Positions 54,932-62,983 of a stretch of 64,000 nt of DNA are shown piece by piece. Both the position numbers and the translations under genes were made by a program. Below the pieces are notes generated by a model. That model made no database searches. It saw only the letters and a list, made by a program, of their open reading frames with translations, and was not told the DNA's origin. Source of the DNA: Aphanomyces cochlioides (lineage: Eukaryota > Oomycota > Saprolegniomycetes > Saprolegniales > Verrucalvaceae); the NCBI GenBank assembly GCA_019828595.1, contig JAHQRK010000010.1, positions 2,418,001 through 2,482,000 on the forward strand. The letters are read 5' to 3'. Numbering within the stretch: position 1 is the stretch's first letter; every line of letters begins with the position of its first letter.

Positions 54932-56125
54932 TTACAGCTTATTGCCGTAGATATCCTCTTTGTTGCCTTGAGTGTCTGTAATCTCTCCAGAGACCACGTC
55001 AATGTACTTGATTCGATCAGAAGTCCATTGGTCTGTCTTGATATAAAAGTTGGTGAAGATGAATATATGAGGGCTTCGAATATTGACTTTCTTCGATTCA
55101 TACTTGCCAGAATTGACAAGTCCATTCTTCAGCTTCTCAACAGTATTGTATTGCAAATAGTCCTTGCTTTCACGCGGGACATCGAGAATCAATATGCTTG
55201 GATCGTTGCCCTCTTCACACATCTGTGATAACTGATAATAGACATTATCAGGCTTGCCGTCGACTAAGAGCACATCATACTTGGTATTGATATACCCACA
55301 GAGAAACGATTTGCCATTATCGCCTTCGAGATCTTGGACGACATAGATATTCCGAGCATGAGGCTTGGTATTAGCGATTTGTAGCACAGTCTGTTGGAAT
55401 AGATTCTTCTTGCTACCCCATTGGACCTTCGCGTATGTATCAGCGATTTCCTTGTGCTTGAGTTGATCATGGTAATGATTGATTGCTTTGATGCTTTCTG
55501 GCTTCAAAGTAATTTTTGGATATTTGTCGAAGAATGCTTTCTTTGGATAGAGACCAATGAAATCCTCGTAGTCAATTTCATCATTCTCGCACACTTTCTT
55601 GTAGTACTTCGTGATACGATCATCCTTGTCCATATCAATGATAGTATTCATTCGCTTGAATCCCTTGTGCAAAAGAATATGGTTTAAGCCTATTTTCGAT
55701 AGACTCAAACGATCAATAGCACTCGCGAGATACAACTTGATGACATGGATATCATCTTCGATATCCATGCCAATTTTTTTGATTTCGCGAATGCCATCGA
55801 ATGACTTTTTGACTTCATCAATAGATTGCAAAGTGAATACCAGAACATTACGCGCGCCACATTTCGACTCAGACGGTTTGACACGATCATTCCATGACTC
55901 CATCAATTTGATGATTCTATCATCTGAAATTTCTGGAGTAGTAGTATATACCGTTTCAACAGATTCTTCAGCTTGTTGAATGGTCATATCAGTTGTATCT
56001 TCAGCTTCAACTGGTTTATATTCTGGGTCAGATAATTCCACTTGCTCCTTTGCTGACTTATGATGCTTGCGGCATAACCCAGATTTGCTGTAGGCTTTGT
56101 TCTTGCATCCGTCGATATTGCACAT
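54932..56125 (-). CDS. Rep-like superfamily 3 helicase with N-terminal zinc finger, 397 aa
   Basis: The ATG at 56125 starts MCNIDGCKNKAYSKSGLCRK. Cys2, Cys7, Cys18 and His21/22 form a small zinc-binding motif of a type common in oomycete proteins. Residues 60-230 are helical with no known motif; the HUH endonuclease signature of CRESS Rep proteins was not found. Residues 258-375 form the helicase: Walker A EGDNGKS (267-273), Walker B ILILD (311-315), motif C IFIFTN (354-359) and an arginine finger at SDR (369-371). The close spacing and the FTN motif point to the CRESS/parvovirus-type superfamily 3 helicase rather than the D5-like one of virophages. Likely role: unwinding at the element origin. 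Confidence 0.82.
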   Translation of the reverse strand: MCNIDGCKNKAYSKSGLCRKHHKSAKEQVELSDPEYKPVEAEDTTDMTIQQAEESVETVYTTTPEISDDRIIKLMESWNDRVKPSESKCGARNVLVFTLQSIDEVKKSFDGIREIKKIGMDIEDDIHVIKLYLASAIDRLSLSKIGLNHILLHKGFKRMNTIIDMDKDDRITKYYKKVCENDEIDYEDFIGLYPKKAFFDKYPKITLKPESIKAINHYHDQLKHKEIADTYAKVQWGSKKNLFQQTVLQIANTKPHARNIYVVQDLEGDNGKSFLCGYINTKYDVLLVDGKPDNVYYQLSQMCEEGNDPSILILDVPRESKDYLQYNTVEKLKNGLVNSGKYESKKVNIRSPHIFIFTNFYIKTDQWTSDRIKYIDVVSGEITDTQGNKEDIYGNKL

Positions 56126-56133
56126 GGTATTGG

Positions 56134-56151
56134 TTCTTAGAAGTATATATC
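56134..56151 (-). promoter_or_regulatory. Promoter-like motif upstream of the helicase gene
   Basis: On the minus strand GATATATACTTCTAAGAA lies eight bases before the helicase ATG. Nearly the same string occurs upstream of the 151-aa gene (minus strand of 58263-58285), with one base fewer between ACT and CTAAGAA. Two matching 17-18-base strings before different genes of one element suggest a shared promoter. Confidence 0.6.
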
Positions 56152-56180
56152 ATAAAGTAGATTTGTCAGAATAGGCCATA

Positions 56181-57740
56181 CAGTCCACGAAGTTTTTATA
56201 CGCGCACATAAATTTTGCAAGATAACATCAGATTTCTCGGAATAAAAATATGTGTTTTGTAATTTTTCAAGTTTTACGGCGAAAATTGGGCCTTCGGACA
56301 GTGCTCTCTGTCACACACCGCAATAAGTCATCCATTTTCACATAGATATGGGAGGGTATCGAAAACGGGGGGCGGTGACCTGTGAGAAATAATTATACGC
56401 GCAGGGACTTTTTAAATTTTTTAAAGTACCCAAACTACATTTAAAATGGATTTTAAACTACGAGCTATTTATAGCCATACAAAAGACACGAAATGGCGCG
56501 CATCTGGCATCAAAATTCGATTTTGTCATGCCACGAGGACCTGAATTGACGCAACTGGAGATAGGCAAGATCCTAGCATGGAAAGAAGAGAATATTTCTA
56601 TGCGGGAGATTGCTAGACGTCTCCAACGCTCCGACTCAACCATACGAGCCTTTTTGAAGTCACCTGACACTTACAAGACCAAGAAAAGAAGCGGAAGGAA
56701 GACGCGACTTCTGAAAAGGGACATCCGACGAATTTTCCGCAACGCGCTGGTCCACAACTACTCGGCAGAAAAGAGCGCGAAAACCCTCTCTCGAAAGGTC
56801 TCAGGACGCACTGTGTTGAACATGTTGAAGTCGTCCAAATTTGTCAAGTACGCCAAGAAAAAGCCTGCGCCGGCACTGACCAAGCAGCACAAAATCAAGC
56901 GGAAGAAATTTGCCGCTAAGTTCTTGTCAAAAGTCCAGTTGTGGGATAACATCATCTTCTCAGATGAAAAGAAGTTCAACCTGGATGGTCCTGATGGATT
57001 TCGCTGCTACTGGCGTGACTTACGACGTGATGAAGAAACCTTCTCCAAGCGTGTATGCGGAGGTGGAAGTGTTATGGTGTGGGCTGCAGTCAATCGCCAC
57101 GGAAAGTCGTCCCTCGTATTCCTTGAAGGCAAGCAAGACTCAAGGAAGTATTGCGACACTCTCGAGAAACATCTCATGCCATTTATCGGTGAAATCAAGC
57201 GGCTCAATTGTGGAAAAGACGTTGTGTTCCAACAAGACAACGCGTCAATTCATGTGTCCAAGTTCACGGGTGAGTTTATTGATGAGTCTGGGTTATTGCT
57301 ACTAGACTGGCCAAGTAAGAGCCCCGATTTGAACATCATTGAGAACGTTTGGGGCCAATTGGTACGCCTGGTTTACGCAGGCGGGCGCCAGTTTGACAAT
57401 GTCTCTGATTTGAAGAGACAAATTGCATTGTCATGGACGCAAATCACCGTGGAGTACTTGGCGAAGCTTGTGGAAAGTATGCCAACTCGCCTGGCCAACG
57501 TATTGTTGAAGAACGGCGGTGCCATTGACTATTAGTCTAGTGCGCGTATAATTACTTCTGGCAATGAAACTTGAATTTTTCATGTTTGATGAGATAACTA
57601 GTTGTAATCTTTCAGTTTTATCGAAAGATCAATCGTTCATTCAGTTAATAATTGATTGAAAACAATCAGCATAAATAGACTATTCTTTTTGTGTGTTTAC
57701 TGTAAATAACATGATGCGCGTATAAATACTTCGAGAACTG
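56181..57740 (+). mobile_element. Complete Tc1-type transposon inserted in the virus-like element
   Basis: TA flanks both ends (56179-56180 and 57741-57742). The 26-bp terminal repeats begin CAGTCCACGAAGTTTTTATA at the left and CAGTTCTCGAAGTATTTATA at the right (other strand), both followed by CGCGCA. A second inner inverted pair, ATAATTATACGCGCA near 56389 and its mirror near 57543, gives the IR/DR layout known from Sleeping Beauty-like elements. It is 1560 bp with one intact gene. It sits in the gap between the helicase and the 151-aa gene and disrupts no frame. Confidence 0.93.
56528..57535 (+). CDS. Tc1 transposase, DD34E, 335 aa, intact
   Basis: The ATG at 56528 starts MPRGPELTQLEIGKIL. 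Residues 5-110 hold the paired helix-turn-helix DNA-binding region (SMREIARRLQRSDSTIRAFL, KSAKTLSRKVSGRTVLNML) with a GRKTR-type hook between. Catalytic residues are D146 (IIFSDEKKF), D237 (VFQQDNASIH) and E272 (SPDLNIIENVW), with 34 residues between the last two. The Gly-rich box GGGSVMVWAAV is present. There is no stop, frameshift or intron. A decayed relative lies at 33761-34490. An intact gene, intact ends and TA duplications together suggest recent activity. Confidence 0.92.
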   Translation: MPRGPELTQLEIGKILAWKEENISMREIARRLQRSDSTIRAFLKSPDTYKTKKRSGRKTRLLKRDIRRIFRNALVHNYSAEKSAKTLSRKVSGRTVLNMLKSSKFVKYAKKKPAPALTKQHKIKRKKFAAKFLSKVQLWDNIIFSDEKKFNLDGPDGFRCYWRDLRRDEETFSKRVCGGGSVMVWAAVNRHGKSSLVFLEGKQDSRKYCDTLEKHLMPFIGEIKRLNCGKDVVFQQDNASIHVSKFTGEFIDESGLLLLDWPSKSPDLNIIENVWGQLVRLVYAGGRQFDNVSDLKRQIALSWTQITVEYLAKLVESMPTRLANVLLKNGGAIDY

Positions 57741-57771
57741 TATTCCAATTCTTGGAAATTATATTCAAAAT

Positions 57772-57778
57772 AAAAAAA
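57772..57778 (-). terminator. T-tract after the 151-aa viral gene
   Basis: On the minus strand GATGCGTTTTTTTATT lies directly after the stop of the 151-aa gene. Similar GCGTTT(C)TTTTTTT strings follow other viral genes (58465-58477, 62961-62975), so it may be a termination or 3'-end signal. Confidence 0.4.
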
Positions 57779-57783
57779 CGCAT

Positions 57784-58239
57784 CTATTTGAACATCGTGA
57801 TCTGCACCTGATAGAACTCAGTAAATCTGGTAGTATCTCTGACTCGATTGCTCAGATACTCATCCATATCATCGAACATATAGTCGATTGGCTTAGCGAG
57901 AGCTTTCAGCGTCATGAATCCAGTTCGACCCAAACCGCGAATGTATATATCCTTATCAGCAACGCCATATTGCTTGGCTAATTGCTTAGCTTGGCTTTTG
58001 ATCGTTCTCATCGATATCGGCTTGTCGATATCGTATCGCAGCGTAGCTACTGTTTTGTTTCGAGACTCATCAACCGATGTGATTAGATTGCCTCTCGGTG
58101 CTCGAGAAGCTCTTGCAGGAAGCGTAGTAAGCTCTCGTAGAGCCTTTTTATTGCTATAAGTTTGCAATACGCTCTCGATAGTAGGCGTCTCAGCCTGACG
58201 AGCCGATCGAGTGTATCTTCTCAAACGATTCTTATACAT
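57784..58239 (-). CDS. Basic viral protein of unknown function, 151 aa
   Basis: The ATG at 58239 starts MYKNRLRRYTRSARQAE. A longer frame to 58320 begins with TTG and runs through the promoter, so it is not used. The N-terminal 70 residues are very basic. The C-terminal part (KTVATLRYDIDKPISMRTIK, QLAKQYGVADKDIYIRGLGR, TGFMTLKALAKPIDYMF) has a regular strand-helix pattern. It is not a known family to me. It shares a 49-bp promoter region with the divergent 56-aa gene, and the Tc1 element lies just beyond its stop. A nucleic-acid-binding or terminal protein role is possible given the charge, but this is only a guess. Confidence 0.65.
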   Translation of the reverse strand: MYKNRLRRYTRSARQAETPTIESVLQTYSNKKALRELTTLPARASRAPRGNLITSVDESRNKTVATLRYDIDKPISMRTIKSQAKQLAKQYGVADKDIYIRGLGRTGFMTLKALAKPIDYMFDDMDEYLSNRVRDTTRFTEFYQVQITMFK

Positions 58240-58288
58240 CGTATAAATTCTTGTTATCCTGAGATATATTCTTAGAGTATATATCAAG
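58240..58288. promoter_or_regulatory. Bidirectional viral promoter with near-palindrome
   Basis: The 49 bases between two divergent ATGs contain GATATATTCTTAGAGTATAT followed by ATC (58263-58285), which reads almost the same on both strands. The minus-strand reading matches the motif upstream of the helicase gene (56134-56151). It would place the same signal before both divergent genes. Confidence 0.6.
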
Positions 58289-58459
58289 ATGGATAGCAAA
58301 TCAAATGATAAAGCATACAAAGCCGAGTGGTATCGCCGAAATCGCGATCGATTGCTGAAGAAGCAAAATGCATACGATGCCGAGCGACGCGAATATCAGA
58401 GAATGAGAGCCGAGTTCAATCGAGAGCGGAAACGATTCAATCAAATCTTGATGGAGTAA
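58289..58459 (+). CDS. Small highly charged viral protein, 56 aa
   Basis: The ATG at 58289 gives MDSKSNDKAYKAEWYRRNRD and continues with alternating Arg, Lys, Glu and aromatic residues (RREYQRMRAEFNRERKRFNQ), ending at TAA 58457-58459. It is predicted to be a single long helix or coiled coil. A good upstream motif and a T-tract just after the stop support it as a real gene despite its size. It lies 59 bases before the polymerase gene on the same strand. Function unknown. Confidence 0.6.
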   Translation: MDSKSNDKAYKAEWYRRNRDRLLKKQNAYDAERREYQRMRAEFNRERKRFNQILME

Positions 58460-58466
58460 GCAGGCG

Positions 58467-58478
58467 TTTCTTTTTTTG
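58467..58478 (+). terminator. T-tract after the 56-aa gene
   Basis: GGCGTTTCTTTTTTTGTCC follows the stop codon by eight bases. The T-rich string contains TTTTTGT, the form of the early termination signal of poxviruses (TTTTTNT), though a shared mechanism is not implied. Confidence 0.4.
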
Positions 58479-58518
58479 TCCTATTTAGACAAATCAAAGA
58501 ATAGTATAGCAATTAAAA

Positions 58519-59745
58519 ATGTCGATTCCCAATTTCATCGTTTGGTACAAAGATAGCCAAAACCAATTCAATATGTACAATTACGAATCGAAAGAGTTCG
58601 ATACGCAATCAATTCTTCCAAATGATATCAATCAGTTTGAGATGTTCAAAGGCTACGATACATCATTCGATGGCCTAAGACAATATGCTGAAGATCTCAT
58701 CACCTGGCGTGATGAAATTCTTAATGCTGGTATTCTCAAAAAGCGATTTGACTATTTTGCCAACAAGACACTATATAAGTCTCACTCACGCAATGTAATT
58801 ATCTTCATGAAGTATTACATGCCCGATACATATAAGCAGTTCGAGAACATCCAAATCTTCGAAGAGGAATGGTTCGCTAAATGCCATAACGCTGGTCTCA
58901 TGTACCACAAAGATGGCAAGTATGATTGTATCTCGACCTATGATAAGAAGATGTTCTATCCAAGCGTGCTTGGATTGGAATGTCTCGATTTTGAGTTTCC
59001 AACCAAAGCTGGCACGATAATGAACACCAATAAGATACCATCGACAAGATTCTGTTATGGCATTTATCATGTGAGGGTTGAGTCGAATGGTGATGAGCGT
59101 TTCGATAAGATATTTGCGTATAGCAAGGAAGATCATTACACTCATACGAGCCTAAATTTCATTATCAATTACTACAACAAGCATCTTGGTGGGAAAGTCA
59201 GTTTGACTCTAATGTCAAACAAGTGTCTTCGATATCAAGACAAGAAATCAATAATCAAATCGAGTGATATCTTCAGAAGCTGGTTCTCTATTCTGCAAAA
59301 GTTCAAGGAGAAGCTGCCCAAAAACAAACTTGTGAAGCATCTCGCTTCGGCAGCCTGGGGTCATTTGCTGATGAAGAACGTGATCGTCAAAACGGATGCT
59401 GAAATTGATCAATTTGAATATTCAAGAGATATTGAAAGTACTTCTCAATACTATTTGAAAGAATTTCAATCGCAGCCATCTGGAGATATCTACAAGCTGA
59501 TCGATACCACTAAGACACTATACAAGCTTCAGTTCCGTCTGAAACCATTCCTGACAAGTCATTGCAGGAAGCTGATGGCTATCGTTGCTCTTAAGTATCA
59601 TAAATCAGTTATTCGCATCATGACTGACTCAATCACATATGATTGTGATATTCAAGTCGATGATTTCAAATTCGTCCGAGAGGACGACAAGTCAGGATGC
59701 CCAGCTGAGATCAAAGGCAACACACTTACTACGATCGTCGAGTAG
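58519..59745 (+). CDS. Minimal family B DNA polymerase, 408 aa
   Basis: The ATG at 58519 starts MSIPNFIVWYKDSQNQFN. Polymerase motifs are in order: motif A YDKKMFYPSVLG (D142, YPS 147-149), motif B KHLASAAWGHLL (K273, G281) and motif C RIMTDSITYD (D370). The first Asp of the usual DTDS is Met, but the second, the better conserved metal ligand, is present. The N-terminal 130 residues contain no ExoI-ExoIII proofreading motifs. Polinton polymerases are usually about 1000 residues or more, so this one is less than half that length yet has clean ends. Its 3' end overlaps the integrase gene by 17 bases. Probable role: copying the element, perhaps by protein priming. Confidence 0.8.
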   Translation: MSIPNFIVWYKDSQNQFNMYNYESKEFDTQSILPNDINQFEMFKGYDTSFDGLRQYAEDLITWRDEILNAGILKKRFDYFANKTLYKSHSRNVIIFMKYYMPDTYKQFENIQIFEEEWFAKCHNAGLMYHKDGKYDCISTYDKKMFYPSVLGLECLDFEFPTKAGTIMNTNKIPSTRFCYGIYHVRVESNGDERFDKIFAYSKEDHYTHTSLNFIINYYNKHLGGKVSLTLMSNKCLRYQDKKSIIKSSDIFRSWFSILQKFKEKLPKNKLVKHLASAAWGHLLMKNVIVKTDAEIDQFEYSRDIESTSQYYLKEFQSQPSGDIYKLIDTTKTLYKLQFRLKPFLTSHCRKLMAIVALKYHKSVIRIMTDSITYDCDIQVDDFKFVREDDKSGCPAEIKGNTLTTIVE

Positions 59746-60658
59746 ATGCTATACGAGCGCTTCTGCGTAGTGTTTTTTTTTTAGCTGGACTCGAGTTAGA
59801 CTCGAGGGGTCGCAGACTCCCTCGGGTCCAACGACCCGGAGCGTCCGCTCTGAGCAGCTCGCTCTCAGCATACGATACGTTTGGCTTTCCCTCAAGAATG
59901 TAGCGAACATTGTTTGGATAGTACAGGATCTGCTTGACTTTTTTTGGTTCGAGATGATATCTCAGATCACCCATTCTGAAGTTTGCAGTATTCTGTCTCT
60001 TCCCAAGCGCGTTGAGCGGCAATTCTGACTTATACATAACAAGATCGCCGACCTTGTATTTTGAAGCAGTCCTCACATCAGGAAAGGCTACGTTATATGC
60101 ATTCTCATCGCCTTGTATCGGGCGAGCTTTGTTTATTTCGGCACGGACTACATCGATGATATCGGTCCATTCCTTATACCCTTTGCCAGTTTCCATCTCT
60201 CGGCGATTCATATAGCCATTGAACACTCGTCCGAGCTCTCGATTTATTCGTTCAACGTTAGCTACCTGATTATGCCGATAGGGCTCGCTGAGTCTGTGCA
60301 AGATAGAATGATCATAGAGATACTTGTGAAACACATCTTTGAATTCAGTACCGTTATCAGTCCGGATTGACGATTTAGGCTGCTTCAACATGTCTCTTCC
60401 GAATATCTTGATCATAGCGTCCAAGACCGAACTCGCTTTTTTGTTTTTGAGTGGTTCGAAATCGACCTTGTTAGACCAAATATCAACCATAGTCAGCAAA
60501 TACTTATACCGTTGCTTGGTCTGTGGTAGATAGAGCAAATCGGCCATATAATTGTATCCGCCCATTGGTAGCGTATTTGCCTTGACAGAGTCGTATATGA
60601 CTTTTGGCGGCTTGGTGTAAGTCTCATCGATCTTCAGTCGCTTCAGTAGCTTGTTCAT
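59729..60658 (-). CDS. Retroviral-type (rve) integrase, 309 aa
   Basis: The ATG at 60658 starts MNKLLKRLKIDETYTKPP. The core has the catalytic triad: D40 in YMADLLYLPQTK, D101 in SIRTDNGTEF and E136 in NQVANVERINREL, with about 35 residues between the last two. A C-terminal SH3/chromo-like strand region follows (YKVGDLVMYKSE, YILEGKPNVSYAESELLRAD), then a basic tail partly encoded by a T-tract. The usual N-terminal HHCC zinc domain is missing or lies in a separate gene. This type of integrase is the mark of Polintons and Ty3-like retroelements. With no reverse transcriptase nearby, the former applies. The ATG is preceded by ATATAGTC. Confidence 0.9.
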   Translation of the reverse strand: MNKLLKRLKIDETYTKPPKVIYDSVKANTLPMGGYNYMADLLYLPQTKQRYKYLLTMVDIWSNKVDFEPLKNKKASSVLDAMIKIFGRDMLKQPKSSIRTDNGTEFKDVFHKYLYDHSILHRLSEPYRHNQVANVERINRELGRVFNGYMNRREMETGKGYKEWTDIIDVVRAEINKARPIQGDENAYNVAFPDVRTASKYKVGDLVMYKSELPLNALGKRQNTANFRMGDLRYHLEPKKVKQILYYPNNVRYILEGKPNVSYAESELLRADAPGRWTRGSLRPLESNSSPAKKKTLRRSARIASTRRS

Positions 60659-60730
60659 GACTATATTAGCAGCAATAAATATTTTTCCAAAGTATAACTA
60701 CAGTAGATATACGATAGTAAAGCAGCGACG

Positions 60731-62056
60731 ATGTTTCCTTCTTACAAGAATCGAGCCGATAAGGTGCGCAAGACACAAGAATTTTTAGATCAGATCAAAA
60801 GAGATCAAAAGATCGATGCTATCAAGCAAGAAGCGTTTAAGAATGCTTACTGGGCGAGCGAAGCAGAGTCTAAGTTGATTATGCCTACTCAAAAGCCGCC
60901 TCTACCCATTGGAATATCTATTGGAACTCAGACTCAAGCTATTGAGGGTAGGAATGGTTCTACCCAGACTCAAAGAATCCCTCGAGCAACTAATGAAACT
61001 CAAACTCAATCAATGGGTATTGATGCAGGAACTCAATATGAAAGCAAGCCAAGATACGAACCTGGATATAAGTCGAGCTATCAAATCAAACATGAAGACA
61101 TGCCCCCTGTTCAAACGAGAAATCGATTTGGAATTTTGTCTGATGAAGAGGAAGACTCTATCCAACAAAACAAGGATCCAAATATGATAGCAAGAGATGA
61201 TATTGTGCATTCTTACAAATCAAATTGGAATTTCTTTAGAACAAGAAAGATTTCTCCAATATTACTCAGCGGCAATGAAGATGTGAGTATATATTTGGGA
61301 CCATATGCACGAACATACACTTTGGCTTCAAAAAAATGGAATAAGAACAAGCGTATGAGTGATTATGATTGGATTGCTACGGGAGATAAAATCGATAGGA
61401 TTGTTGAGGAGCATAGACAACTGAATGCACTAAATCGAGGTGTGGATAGAATGTCGGTTAAGGACTCGACGAGTTCGAGGGAACAGCTCTATGAGCCAAA
61501 TGTCAAAGTGGAAGAGAAAGGGAAAGGCTTCAATTTATCTCGGCCTCGTCGAGGAAAGTTAATTGGCCGAGGCTTGATCGGAGCTGGTACCCCACATCAA
61601 TTCGATAAGGACTACATGTATCGACCTATCGGTAGCAAGCACATCAATTTGAAATCTCTCGCTGATGGCTATCTGTCATTGCGTCATCCATCAGGCAATT
61701 CTTGTTTCAAGCGAATCAAGATGTCTGACAAGCTGATTCAAATCATCAAAACTCTTATCTTCGATGGCCATATCGATCATAATTTGTACTCTCAGCTTGA
61801 TCAAGGCGATAAATGCATCTTCTATGATACTATGAAGCTATGCAAGCTGCTCCATGCATTTAAGGAATCGATTGATGATCCAAGGGAAGATACAAATCAA
61901 TATGTGGCTGAATTCAATAAATTGGTTGGAGAGCTCCAACTCGGGAATGACAATCCATCAATCAAATCCGAATTGAAGCGTATGTCGATCTATCTATATC
62001 AAAATGGAATTTTGAGCGAAAAGCATTTCAATGATATTATCCGACTTACAGTATAG
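60731..62056 (+). CDS. Viral protein, probable virion component, 441 aa
   Basis: The ATG at 60731 starts MFPSYKNRADKVRKTQEFLD. A charged helical start is followed by a Thr/Gln region with repeated TQTQ words (IGTQTQ, GSTQTQR, NETQTQS; about residues 63-95), then a variable middle. The C-terminal 130 residues (DGYLSLRHPSGNSCFKRIKM, then LIQIIKTLIFDGHIDHNLYS, ELQLGNDNPSIKSELKRMSI, LYQNGILSEKHFNDIIRL) match a pattern I associate with an unnamed conserved protein of Polinton-like elements, with LxxGN/D-x-EIxKELK followed by a G-x-IS/P turn. It is first of a tight plus-strand block of three genes. A structural role is inferred from position and pattern. Confidence 0.65.
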   Translation: MFPSYKNRADKVRKTQEFLDQIKRDQKIDAIKQEAFKNAYWASEAESKLIMPTQKPPLPIGISIGTQTQAIEGRNGSTQTQRIPRATNETQTQSMGIDAGTQYESKPRYEPGYKSSYQIKHEDMPPVQTRNRFGILSDEEEDSIQQNKDPNMIARDDIVHSYKSNWNFFRTRKISPILLSGNEDVSIYLGPYARTYTLASKKWNKNKRMSDYDWIATGDKIDRIVEEHRQLNALNRGVDRMSVKDSTSSREQLYEPNVKVEEKGKGFNLSRPRRGKLIGRGLIGAGTPHQFDKDYMYRPIGSKHINLKSLADGYLSLRHPSGNSCFKRIKMSDKLIQIIKTLIFDGHIDHNLYSQLDQGDKCIFYDTMKLCKLLHAFKESIDDPREDTNQYVAEFNKLVGELQLGNDNPSIKSELKRMSIYLYQNGILSEKHFNDIIRLTV

Positions 62057-62058
62057 AT

Positions 62059-62328
62059 ATGAGACTAATCGATATTAGAAAACCACTGAAACGAGGAGCT
62101 GTCAAGCAGAGCTTGGCTGTAGGCAAGGCCGAAAGCAGAGCTTTGCGCCCTTACCAGGGTATCGCTCTATCAACACAGCAAGACAACTCATACGATGATA
62201 TGGGTAAAGCCAATGAAGACAAATTGATCAATACCATGAAGGATCTGCTTATCACAGAGCAAAGACCCGGATTGAAACCATATGGAGAATTCGTACGAGG
62301 TAAAAAAATTCAAACGTTTGCACTTTAA
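62059..62328 (+). CDS. Small viral protein, 89 aa
   Basis: The ATG at 62059 lies only two bases after the stop of the previous gene (TATAGATATG), so the upstream TATAG word overlaps that gene's end. The protein MRLIDIRKPLKRGAVKQSLA is basic at first, then polar. No family is recognised. Tight packing suggests it is co-expressed with its neighbours. Confidence 0.62.
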   Translation: MRLIDIRKPLKRGAVKQSLAVGKAESRALRPYQGIALSTQQDNSYDDMGKANEDKLINTMKDLLITEQRPGLKPYGEFVRGKKIQTFAL

Positions 62329-62370
62329 TTAATTTCTGTATTACGTGAAAATACATAACATCATATAGTC

Positions 62371-62913
62371 ATGAAGACACCCAGTAATTATCAAGAGGTT
62401 CGAGTTTCTCCAAACATCTCGAAGAGCAAGCTTAAGAAAGCACTCACGGGTGGATCATTGACACTATCGCGAGACGATCTGCAAGGTAATCAGACTTTAC
62501 TTCTCCATCCTTCAAACGCCGTAAAAGTGATCGCTGCTCAAAAGGCTGGTAAATGTGTGAGACTCCCAATCACTCATGGCGAAATTGCTCACGATTTGAA
62601 CCATCGTCAAGGCGCTTCGCTATGGGAATCGATAAAGAGCGGTCTCTCCTCTCTTTGGAATACAGTCGGCAAACCAATTGCCTCAGCTGCCCTCGATGGC
62701 ATTGCTAACGCTGCCCAGACAGCAGGAGATCAGTTGATTCCTGGATTGAATATCGGTAGCACGTTGGCTCCATCTCTTAGGCAAGGAGTAAAGGATCTCA
62801 CTGGAGTAGGGTTCTCAAAGCCAACTAAAGGATCGCAAGCTGCTAAGGATCGCATGGCTCGCGTGCGAGCTGCTAAGAGCTCACGTCGAGCGGGCTCGTT
62901 TCGACTAAATTAG
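62371..62913 (+). CDS. Minor capsid-like protein (pX/pVI-type pattern), 180 aa
   Basis: The ATG at 62371 starts MKTPSNYQEVRVSPNISKSK. Residues 20-70 (KLKKALTGGSLTLSRDDLQG, LLLHPSNAVKVIAAQKAGKC, VRLPITHGEI) follow the K-L--GK-I-LS--L-G pattern seen in small proteins of Polintons and adintovirus-like elements. Then comes an amphipathic segment (GASLWESIKSGLSSLWNTVG) and a Gly/Ala/basic tail (RMARVRAAKSSRRAGSFRLN), a layout like adenovirus minor core and capsid proteins. The same ATATAGTCATGAA string precedes this gene and the integrase. A virion role is likely but not proven. Confidence 0.68.
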   Translation: MKTPSNYQEVRVSPNISKSKLKKALTGGSLTLSRDDLQGNQTLLLHPSNAVKVIAAQKAGKCVRLPITHGEIAHDLNHRQGASLWESIKSGLSSLWNTVGKPIASAALDGIANAAQTAGDQLIPGLNIGSTLAPSLRQGVKDLTGVGFSKPTKGSQAAKDRMARVRAAKSSRRAGSFRLN

Positions 62914-62960
62914 TATAAAAGTACCATTTTAATAAAAGCATCCACCATAAAAATAGAGAG

Positions 62961-62975
62961 CGTTTCTTTTTTTTT
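62961..62975 (+). terminator. AATAAA and T-tract between convergent viral genes
   Basis: An AATAAA at about 62931 follows the 180-aa gene, then CGTTTCTTTTTTTTT. The same GCGTTTC-T(n) string follows the 56-aa gene, so a common 3'-end signal is suggested. Confidence 0.4.
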
Positions 62976-62983
62976 AAGCCTGC

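Noticed and set aside
54932..56125. Helicase considered as a D5-like primase-helicase of virophages
   Set aside because: The compact motif spacing, the FTN motif C and the lack of a D5 N-terminal region fit the CRESS/parvovirus type better.
57784..58320. 178-codon version of the basic viral protein
   Set aside because: The extension starts at TTG and runs through the divergent promoter; the ATG at 58239 is better.
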